This document shows, piece by piece, positions 25,801 through 31,383 of a stretch of 64,000 bases of DNA. This stretch comes from Weissella soli (GTDB lineage: Bacteria; Bacillota; Bacilli; Lactobacillales; Lactobacillaceae). The notes beneath the pieces are model-generated. The model had not been told where the DNA came from. It worked only from the letters and a program-made list of their open reading frames with translations, and did not search any database. Position 1 is the first letter of the stretch; every line of letters begins with the position of its first letter. Both the position numbers and the translations under genes were made by a program. Location of the stretch: NCBI RefSeq assembly GCF_001761545.1, contig NZ_CP017326.1:186001-250000 (forward strand). Reading direction: 5' to 3'.

Positions 25801-27575
25801 ATACAACCGAACACAAAGATGATTTTTTAACAGATATGCTTGGTGAAAATAATGCTCGCTTGAAATCGCAACAGGAGAATCCAATTTTTGCGATTATTGG
25901 TAATCCACCATACTCAATTGGACAAGAAAATGTTAACGAGGACAACGCGAATATCGAGTACCCAAAACTTGAGGAAAGTATTGCAAACACGTATGCGAAA
26001 TATACAGATTCTGACTTGAAAAAGGGACTCTATGATACGTACATTAAAGCTTTCCGTTGGGCTACTGACAGAATTGGAAGTCAAGGTGTTATTGGATTTG
26101 TTACAAACGGTTCATTTATTGATACCAAGTCTACGGCTGGATTCCGTAAAGTTCTTAATGATGAATTTAATTACTTATATATCTTTAATCTACGTGGTAA
26201 CCAACGAACTGGAGGAGAAATGTCTCGTAGAGAAGGTGGAAAGGTATTTGACTCTGGAAGTAGAGCACCAATCGCCATAAGTATTCTTGTCAAAGACGGG
26301 TCGGATAATCACGTTATTAAGTACCACGACATTGGGGATTATCTCAGTCGTCTTGAAAAATTAGACATTATTAAAAATTTTGATGGCGTTGACGATATAG
26401 ATTGGGTGACTATTACTCCTGATGAGAATAATGATTGGATTAATTTGCGAGATGCAAATTATCAAAATTACCCAAGTCTGTTCAGCAAAACCGAAACTTC
26501 ATTGTATGAATCTCAATACACTGGAATTTATACAGCTCGTGATAACTGGGTGTCAAACTTTAGTAAAAAGCAGGTTAATAAGAACGTTATCACATTGATT
26601 GATAATTATAATTCTGAGATTGATCGACTAACTAATGTTTTAGATGCCAATGATCGAATGACCCAAAAAAATAATAATGATAGTTTTGTGAGCTGGTCGA
26701 CGGGACTGAATTCAAAATTTAAAAAAGGACAAAGACTAAGTCCTGAAACTGGAAAGTATATTCAATGGATGTATAGGCCGTTTGTTAAGAAGTGGTTGTA
26801 TTGGGACGATTTCTTGAATGAGCGACCAAGTTCATACAGAGGCCTTTCTGACATTATGGGAACGGTTCTTTATATGCAAGGTTCAGGAGCTAATAAAGAT
26901 TTTTCTGTTCTGGCAACGAATCTTGTACCTAGTCTCCAGTTAGTGCAAAATGGTAAAGGTTTTCCACAAAACGTTGGCAAGGATGCTATGGGCATGTTGT
27001 CTAACTTGAATGAGGTTACGTTGGAACAAATTGGTATGGCCTCAGAAGAGGATGCAATAGCGTATGTCTATGCATTATTGCATCATCCGGATTTTTTGCA
27101 GAAGTATGCTAGTGACTTAAAGAAAGATTATCCACGAATTCCGAAAGTGGAACAGCAAGTTCAATTTATTGAAATTGGAGAAAAGTTATTAGGGCTACAT
27201 TTGCAGTACGAGGACGTACCATTAAATTCTGATGTAGAAATAGTTTTGAAAAAGGATAATCCTTCTTATTCTGTAATTTCAATGAAGCCGCAAAAGAAGA
27301 CAGGGATGGATACAATCCACTTTAACGCGGATATTGACATTAGAAACATCCCAGATGTTGCATGGGAATATGTTGTGAATGGTAAGCCGGCAATTCAATG
27401 GATAATTGAACAATATCAGGTTGGTACTGATTCTGCTACAGGAATAGTGGATGATCCGAACCAATATAGTGACGATGAAAAATACGTATTTAACTTGTTG
27501 CTTCGAATAATAGAGCTAGCAAAGCAGACTCAAGAGTTGGTGAAGTCACTCCCAACCTTGAGAATATTGAATTAA
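22866..27575 (+). CDS. Type ISP single-polypeptide restriction-modification enzyme
   Basis: 1569-aa protein in the size range and order of LlaGI/LlaBIII. An Mrr-like PD-(D/E)xK nuclease at the N-terminus has Asp67 in GIDIV and Gln82-Ala-Lys84. The SF2 helicase/translocase has Walker A APGTGKT near residue 196, DEAH near 331 and motif VI QAVGRIMRK near 585. The gamma N6-adenine methyltransferase has motif I DPFTGTGTF near 900 and NPPY near 1013; a C-terminal target recognition region of about 450 residues follows. One protein methylates its own site and, when two unmodified sites are met, translocates and cuts. All key motifs are intact. Start ATG with GGGAG upstream. Confidence 0.93.
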   Translation: MANAFDDLVQNANENIHEQRDRGTWFERMVVAYLKNEPLQKATYSDVWMLSDVPDEYGISKQDKGIDIVAKDAVTGELTAVQAKFYKDKIEKSTIDSFLNQSQLAVFSKGLIVSTVDNWSKNAEEALDGLRNPVTRIGLSELRNSEVDWTKYKFEAPDAVELKKKKTLRPHQLGALDAVLKGLENADRGQLIMAPGTGKTFTSLKITEALAKKSGNKPFNVLYLVPSIQLLSQTLKAWNSDTEMLMHSFAVTSDRKATKVKKDESNADISARDLGYPATTDPMKLVDNYKQALSQSPQRDLMVVFSTYQSIDVIGRAQDFDLPEFDLIIADEAHRTTGSHLMNDDESVFTKVHSNENVRGKKRLYQTATPKIYGPAAKQKADENSIVLAAMDDVTLYGEKFYTYSFGDAITDRVLTDYKIVVLGVDEAAVSRTMQSVMKDAETGELKLDDVTKIIGVWNGMVKRQSFTDAVDGLPMRRAISFIDTIDHSKNIIAPMFERVVNQYLGGYGVADSMYRVKVKHVDGSMNALQKNDALDWLKSDIPDDKNEARILSNVRFLTEGIDVPNLDAVIFMSPKKSQVDIVQAVGRIMRKFDTKEYGYILLPVGIPADTTPENVLNDNKAYKQIWQVLNALRSMDGRFDAMINKIDLNKNKPKNVQLIGVGGAPDDERPFGGEGVVPKPADEQLSLNLETFEEVENAIYGKIVQKVGDRRYWEQWSGDVAKIARQHMTRIRVMIEDENSEPAIAFEKFLKEIRYELNSGITKDSAIEMLAQHMITKPVFDALFESYSFIKTNPVSQAMEDIIQVLEQNKFEEEQESLDGFYASVAQRAKGIDNAEGKQTVIKELYEKFFQTAFKDTTDRLGIVFTPVEIVDFIVKSVDQVLDRHFGKGLSDEGVHILDPFTGTGTFVTRTLHYLEQQMNEGKVSFTDVLRKYTQELHANEIVLLSYYIAAINIEAVFDDINGDDRGYEQFPGIVLTDTTEHKDDFLTDMLGENNARLKSQQENPIFAIIGNPPYSIGQENVNEDNANIEYPKLEESIANTYAKYTDSDLKKGLYDTYIKAFRWATDRIGSQGVIGFVTNGSFIDTKSTAGFRKVLNDEFNYLYIFNLRGNQRTGGEMSRREGGKVFDSGSRAPIAISILVKDGSDNHVIKYHDIGDYLSRLEKLDIIKNFDGVDDIDWVTITPDENNDWINLRDANYQNYPSLFSKTETSLYESQYTGIYTARDNWVSNFSKKQVNKNVITLIDNYNSEIDRLTNVLDANDRMTQKNNNDSFVSWSTGLNSKFKKGQRLSPETGKYIQWMYRPFVKKWLYWDDFLNERPSSYRGLSDIMGTVLYMQGSGANKDFSVLATNLVPSLQLVQNGKGFPQNVGKDAMGMLSNLNEVTLEQIGMASEEDAIAYVYALLHHPDFLQKYASDLKKDYPRIPKVEQQVQFIEIGEKLLGLHLQYEDVPLNSDVEIVLKKDNPSYSVISMKPQKKTGMDTIHFNADIDIRNIPDVAWEYVVNGKPAIQWIIEQYQVGTDSATGIVDDPNQYSDDEKYVFNLLLRIIELAKQTQELVKSLPTLRILN

Positions 27576-27636
27576 AACAGAAAAATCGACAACTTGGTAA
27601 TTTAACTAATGACAAAAGTGTTGTGAGGTAGATAGG

Positions 27637-28077
27637 TTGAATGAAAATGATTTTTTTAACGGCCAAATCAAAAGTGACAAAGGATCAACTACACTGACAG
27701 AAAATACACCTGTATTGAAACCGCAGTCTTATCAGAATGATTATTACTTGTATATTCGAAATTCGGAGATCAAGAAAATTAGAGAACGGTCCGAAGCAGT
27801 GAAAAATAAGAAAGGGCATAATTGGCATGGTATTTTGGGAACTTTGTCAGGTGCTTTCTTTGGTGCATATGCTGGGTACGCATTTTCAATTGGGAAATTA
27901 GTTTCTGATGATACTATAATGAGTCAAATTGGGACTGTAGGAATGCTTGTTGGTTGGGTGGCTACAATGGTTGGTTGGTTTTTTACAAACAATAATGAAA
28001 TTGCCGATTCTAAAGCATTTGCAGAATTTGTGTTAGATACGTTAATTGAGGAGGGACAGCAAAATGAACTTAAATAG
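27637..28077 (+). CDS. two-helix membrane protein linked to the restriction-modification gene
   Basis: 146-aa protein with a hydrophilic N-terminal 65 residues including a basic, probably helical stretch (RNSEIKKIRERSEAVKNKK). Two hydrophobic segments follow, at about 69-90 (GILGTLSGAFFGAYAGYAF) and 98-116, then a short acidic tail. The start is TTG at 27637 with GAGG upstream. It begins 61 nt after the Type ISP stop and overlaps the protease gene by 14 bp, so it probably belongs to the same operon. No known family. Confidence 0.6.
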   Translation: MNENDFFNGQIKSDKGSTTLTENTPVLKPQSYQNDYYLYIRNSEIKKIRERSEAVKNKKGHNWHGILGTLSGAFFGAYAGYAFSIGKLVSDDTIMSQIGTVGMLVGWVATMVGWFFTNNNEIADSKAFAEFVLDTLIEEGQQNELK

Positions 28078-28828
28078 TATAGGTAATCAGTTACTGTTCA
28101 CGACTGTCCAAATTACGGGTCAGACGGATAAAGGATTTACTTCAGGAACGGGATTTATTTTCGCCCGGCGTGTTCCGGACGAAGATGTGGTAGAGCCGTT
28201 TTTAATGACAGCGTATCACGTTGTGCAGCCAATCCAGAGTGGGGAAATAATATTTACCATGGAGCAGGATGGACAGCCGGATTTAGAGAAAACGTTTACG
28301 GCTACTTTTGATGCAACGTTTTTTGCTAATTCAAAATTAGAAAATCTAGATATCGCTGCGGTGAATATTGCACCATTCTTAAATAGTTTCAACGATAGAC
28401 AAGAAAAAATATTTTTTCGCACCATTGATAGCGGTATGATTCCTGAACAAAAAATTGTAGATGAGTTACAAGCGATTGAAACATTAACCTTTATTGGGTA
28501 TCCCGCTGGTTTGAAAGATACTAAACATAATTTGCCAATAACTCGTCAGGGAATCACATCAACTCCAATATGGAATGATTATGAAGATGAACCAAAGTTC
28601 TTTATAGATGGGGGAGTTTATCCAGGGTCCAGCGGTAGCCCTGTTTTTGTTCTCAATCAAGGATCATATGGAACTAGTGATGGAATCACTATTGGAAATC
28701 GGTTATATTTTGTTGGCGTAATAACTGATACTAACATTAAAGGTGACACATATTTACAATTGGGGATAGCGGTCAAATCTTCGGCAATTTTAGGTGCTCT
28801 GAATTTGAAATTTCCATCAAAGGCGTAA
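28064..28828 (+). CDS. trypsin-like serine protease
   Basis: 254-aa chymotrypsin-fold protease. The triad is visible as His52 (TAYHVV), Asp96 (NLDIAAVNI) and Ser190 (YPGSSGSPVF). It has no signal peptide, so it should be cytoplasmic, unlike HtrA-type proteases, and it lacks a PDZ domain. The ATG at 28064 has GAGGAGGG upstream and lies inside the preceding membrane-protein gene. It is the last cargo gene before attR. Such stand-alone proteases occur in some anti-phage modules; the role here is inferred from position only. Confidence 0.85.
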   Translation: MNLNSIGNQLLFTTVQITGQTDKGFTSGTGFIFARRVPDEDVVEPFLMTAYHVVQPIQSGEIIFTMEQDGQPDLEKTFTATFDATFFANSKLENLDIAAVNIAPFLNSFNDRQEKIFFRTIDSGMIPEQKIVDELQAIETLTFIGYPAGLKDTKHNLPITRQGITSTPIWNDYEDEPKFFIDGGVYPGSSGSPVFVLNQGSYGTSDGITIGNRLYFVGVITDTNIKGDTYLQLGIAVKSSAILGALNLKFPSKA

Positions 28829-28849
28829 TTTATGTATACAAGCAAAGCA

Positions 28850-28871
28850 TGGAGCGATTTGTGGAGCGAGT
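28850..28871. repeat. candidate integrase arm sites, right end
   Basis: Two copies of TGGAGCGA (28850-28857 and 28862-28869) lie 12 bp apart, about 90-110 bp inside attR. The second extends to TGGAGCGAGT, identical to 16391-16400 at the left end. Confidence 0.5.
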
Positions 28872-28961
28872 GATATGTTTTCAGTGATTTTTGGTGACTT
28901 TATATGACTCGGAAACCTTGATTTAGCGGCATTCTGTAGTCATGGAGAATCATCAAAATCG

Positions 28962-28976
28962 TCTCAAAGCGTTAAT
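28962..28976. repeat. right attachment site attR
   Basis: TCTCAAAGCGTTAAT, identical to the end of rpsI at 16331-16345. The sequence after it is where rpsI's original downstream DNA should resume. The 28829-29339 gap also holds the hairpins listed next and no gene. Confidence 0.9.
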
Positions 28977-28978
28977 TT

Positions 28979-29125
28979 TAAGAACAGCGTTGCTGTTCTA
29001 TCAAAATTTAATGCCTGTGAATTGGTGATTTATGATGATCGTGGATCAACCACGGTTACCATCTGTCATACAAAACCTAAAAGATTAAAAGCACCAGCAT
29101 TTTGCTGGTGCTTTTTTCGTGCGTT
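28979..29125. terminator. original rpsI downstream hairpins and terminator copy 1
   Basis: Just after attR an AAGAACAGC/GCTGTTCT hairpin is followed by CGTGG/CCACG (about 29039-29054). The strong terminator AAAAGCACCAGC, loop, GCTGGTGCTTTTTT then lies at 29087-29117, and its flank CGTGCGTT reaches 29125. In an empty site these would follow rpsI directly. The terminator and flank recur almost exactly at 30476-30515. Confidence 0.65.
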
Positions 29126-29339
29126 CATCTCTGTAGAGCACATCAAAATTATGGAGTTGCGTTGCTAAGGAATCAGAAAGTCATCAGGTGATTTATCTTT
29201 CGGACTATTTCTCAGGATTTTTGGTTAAAGCATGACTTGTTTAGGGCGAATAATATTCATCAAAAAAGGAACGATATGTGGTGTAATAACTGATGTACCA
29301 TAATTTAGCTATATGAGTGACTACAATAAGGAGATATCA

Positions 29340-30314
29340 ATGGAGAATCGTGAATTAGCCGAACAACTGGTTAGTAAAAGTATAGAGGCATTTATTATGG
29401 GCCTCGAAGTCTATAATAAACCAACGATTCGTTACCGAATTGAAGGATTTTCGTTTTTTATTACTAATGCGTGGGAGTTGATGCTAAAAGCAAAATTACT
29501 AAATGATGGAGTCAGTATTTATTTTAAAAATAATCATGATCGGACGTTAAGCTTGAATGAAGTCATTACTAAAGTTTTCCCTGATAAAAAACAGCCACTA
29601 CGTTTGAATCTTGAAAAAATTGTAGTCCTGCGCAATACCAGCACACATTTTATCACCGAGGACTATGAAACTGTTTATGCGCCATTGTTTCAATCAAATG
29701 TTTTGTCATTTGGAGAGCAACTTCAAAGATTCCATCAGCATGATATTACACAAGATACTCCGCAAAATTTTTTAACATTATCAGCAACAATGGCACCGCT
29801 TACGGACGAACAAATTGAACTTAAATATGCTCCAGAGATAGCGGAGCGTTTAATTTTCCAAAAGGATGACATTGCAACTACTTCGGCATTGAATCCAACT
29901 GATAAATTTACTATTGATATTGTTCATTATCTATATCAAGTTAAAGGTAAAGATACTGCGGATTTTACTTTTAAAATCGCAGCTGAGGGGGAAGTGCCAG
30001 TAAAAACTATTACACGGCGTAAGAATCCGGCTGAGACTCATATGTATTCTCATAACGATTTAGTTAACGAAATCATGCGCCGTATTAGAAAACAGAAAAT
30101 TAATTTTGAATATCAATCCAAAGAGCGAATTAGACGAGACTTCACGTCTTCCCTATTGACTTTATTTATGAATTTCTATGATATGAAAGCTGATGGTAAA
30201 TATGCTTTTAAGCACGTAATTGGCAACAGTGAGAGATATTCATATTCTCAAGCTGCGGCCGAATTTGTTGTGTCAGAAATAAAAAAGATCCGCAAAATAT
30301 TATTGCGAATCTGA
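29340..30314 (+). CDS. DUF3644-type protein
   Basis: 324-aa soluble protein that I place in the DUF3644 family from its N-terminal half: AEQLVSKSIEAFIMGLEVYNKPTIRYRIEGFSFFITNAWELMLKAKLL, then HDRTLSLNEVI and a KIVVLRNTSTHFI segment. The family is helical, of unknown biochemistry and often found in accessory regions. An ATG at 29313 is in frame, but AAGGAG lies 6 nt before the ATG at 29340. The C-terminal part is basic (RRIRKQKINFEYQSKERIRR), suggesting nucleic-acid contact. It sits alone between two copies of one terminator. Confidence 0.7.
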   Translation: MENRELAEQLVSKSIEAFIMGLEVYNKPTIRYRIEGFSFFITNAWELMLKAKLLNDGVSIYFKNNHDRTLSLNEVITKVFPDKKQPLRLNLEKIVVLRNTSTHFITEDYETVYAPLFQSNVLSFGEQLQRFHQHDITQDTPQNFLTLSATMAPLTDEQIELKYAPEIAERLIFQKDDIATTSALNPTDKFTIDIVHYLYQVKGKDTADFTFKIAAEGEVPVKTITRRKNPAETHMYSHNDLVNEIMRRIRKQKINFEYQSKERIRRDFTSSLLTLFMNFYDMKADGKYAFKHVIGNSERYSYSQAAAEFVVSEIKKIRKILLRI

Positions 30315-30325
30315 AGAAAGCTAAA

Positions 30326-30516
30326 TTAAAAAGATAACCCCAGGCACATAGGAATGCTCAGTCGAATGACTTACCCCGTTATGGGACCCAGCGTTTGTCC
30401 TTCTCAAGTTATCTGTTGCAGTAATAGTACCATATATTGTAGTAATTATCATCTTTGGGGTCACGCATCTCTCAAAAAAGCACCAGCATTTTGCTGGTGC
30501 TTTTTTTCGTGCGTTT
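30326..30516 (+). ncRNA. possible structured RNA downstream of the DUF3644 gene
   Basis: AGATAAC (30331-30337) pairs with GTTATCT (30407-30413), closing a domain of about 83 nt. Inside are AGTC-GAAT-GACT and CCC-GTTAT-GGG hairpins. ACCCCA near 30336 can instead pair with TGGGGT near 30456, so two folds are possible. The segment ends in a strong terminator at 30474-30507. There is no open frame. I cannot place it in a known RNA family; it could also be a long 3' UTR. Confidence 0.4.
30474..30516 (+). terminator. terminator copy 2 after the DUF3644 region
   Basis: AAAAAAGCACCAGC, loop ATTTT, GCTGGTGCTTTTTTT and the flank CGTGCGTT. It matches copy 1 at 29087-29125 over 39 bases with a single extra T. 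A copy this exact outside the stem means duplication rather than chance. Confidence 0.85.
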
Positions 30517-30635
30517 AGTTCTTTACAAATTTAATACACGCAATCTCAATAACCTCATGTTTTGAGGCTAAACTTTCGATTTTTATTCACAAATTTATGA
30601 TATATCTGAGGGAAAGTAGCTGCACTTAGATGTAG

Positions 30636-30755
30636 CTAATCGGACAAGCGGAGTTGCGTCGTGTGCAATCACAGCGCATTCTAACCTCTGTAAATCATGC
30701 ACAAATGGGTGTAACAGCACAAACTATTGCTCGATGGGGGCATATTTATGAATAA
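30636..30755 (+). pseudogene. short open frame, probable gene remnant
   Basis: A 39-codon frame with protein-like composition (for example RRVQSQRILTSVNHAQMG and TIARWGHIYE) ends in TAA overlapping the next gene's start region. It follows an in-frame TAG and has no good start or binding site. It looks like the 3' end of a lost gene, left at the edge of the accessory patch. The family is not identified. Confidence 0.3.
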
Positions 30756-31233
30756 TGAAAAATCACAACGAATTAGTATCTGGTTCATCTATATCAACGT
30801 GGGTATTGTGTTCACCTATTTGTTAATCACGCGTTGCCATGCTGATTTAGCCAATGGCCATACGGTTGTGCAGAGTAGTTGGCTGGAAATTTTGATGATG
30901 TCAGTTATCGGTTCGCTGGCTACGGTGAGTATTACATTTATTGAATATAAAATTGGCCAGTTGTTAACAGACATCTTCTTTGAACAGGATTTTCATTTTG
31001 CATATGATATCGCCCTTTGGAAAGTCGTAGCAACAGCGGTGGGTATCGTTTTAATGTTGTTAAGCACAAGGGGCGCTTACCTATCCGCGATGATCGTGTT
31101 CCCCAATCTTTTGGCAGCGCTGATGCTAACGGTCGTGGCCATCAGCAAGTTTACTTTTAAAATCACCCTGGCACTAATGATAATATTTTGGCTGGATGTT
31201 GCCGCCACGGTACTGGTCAAACTGGTGGTCTAA
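30748..31233 (+). CDS. membrane protein, four helices, 161 aa
   Basis: Polytopic protein with hydrophobic segments at about residues 12-30, 45-68, 92-112 and 118-158. The first ATG after a GGGGG stretch is at 30748; a TTG at 30727 is in frame but unlikely. No family is recognised. Its start overlaps the stop of the upstream remnant frame. The downstream alpha-galactosidase gene has its own promoter, so it is probably a separate unit. Confidence 0.6.
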   Translation: MNNEKSQRISIWFIYINVGIVFTYLLITRCHADLANGHTVVQSSWLEILMMSVIGSLATVSITFIEYKIGQLLTDIFFEQDFHFAYDIALWKVVATAVGIVLMLLSTRGAYLSAMIVFPNLLAALMLTVVAISKFTFKITLALMIIFWLDVAATVLVKLVV

Positions 31234-31307
31234 CGAAGGTTAATTCTTTGATATTGCTTCGCCACTTCCATCTGGTTTACTCATTAAACAACACACTGAC
31301 ACAAGGG

Positions 31308-31372
31308 TAGTAAGCGTTTACATTTTAGTAAAGTAATGCTAAACTATGGTTGTAATTTAGTAAACGTTTCCT
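31308..31372 (+). promoter_or_regulatory. promoter and paired operators of the alpha-galactosidase gene
   Basis: The -35 TTTACA (31317-31322) and -10 TAAACT (31340-31345) are 17 bp apart. Two LacI/CcpA-type palindromes flank this: TAGTAAGCGTTTACATT (31308-31324, overlapping the -35) and TTTAGTAAACGTTTCCT (31356-31372, just before the GGAGG). The pair can be bound by a LacI-family sugar regulator or by CcpA, and both positions would repress. Confidence 0.75.
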
Positions 31373-31383
31373 GGAGGTTACCA

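Larger units (their letters stand above)
16331..28976. mobile_element. integrative mobilizable element inserted at the 3' end of rpsI
   Basis: A roughly 12.6-kb element is bounded by a perfect 15-bp direct repeat TCTCAAAGCGTTAAT (16331-16345 and 28962-28976), the left copy being the end of rpsI. Inside, a tyrosine integrase lies at the left edge, followed by an excisionase-like gene, an HUH Rep, an FtsK/TcpA ATPase and two small transfer-type genes. The cargo is a Type ISP restriction-modification gene, a membrane protein and a protease. No VirB4, lipoprotein or wall hydrolase gene of a mating channel is present. That suggests mobilization by a helper rather than self-transfer. Integration at rpsI is known for streptococcal-type elements. 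Confidence 0.9.

Noticed and set aside
16331-28976. Complete self-transmissible ICE
   Set aside because: Integrase, Rep and coupling ATPase are present, but no VirB4-like ATPase, large membrane channel protein or wall hydrolase gene lies between the attachment sites.
29087-30515. Insertion sequence or transposon around the DUF3644 gene
   Set aside because: The flanking repeats are direct copies of a terminator, with no transposase gene, no terminal inverted repeats and no short target duplication.
30748-31233. DUF2975-type membrane protein
   Set aside because: Size and helix number fit, but I do not see the family's sequence marks and there is no partner helix-turn-helix gene, so it is left unnamed.
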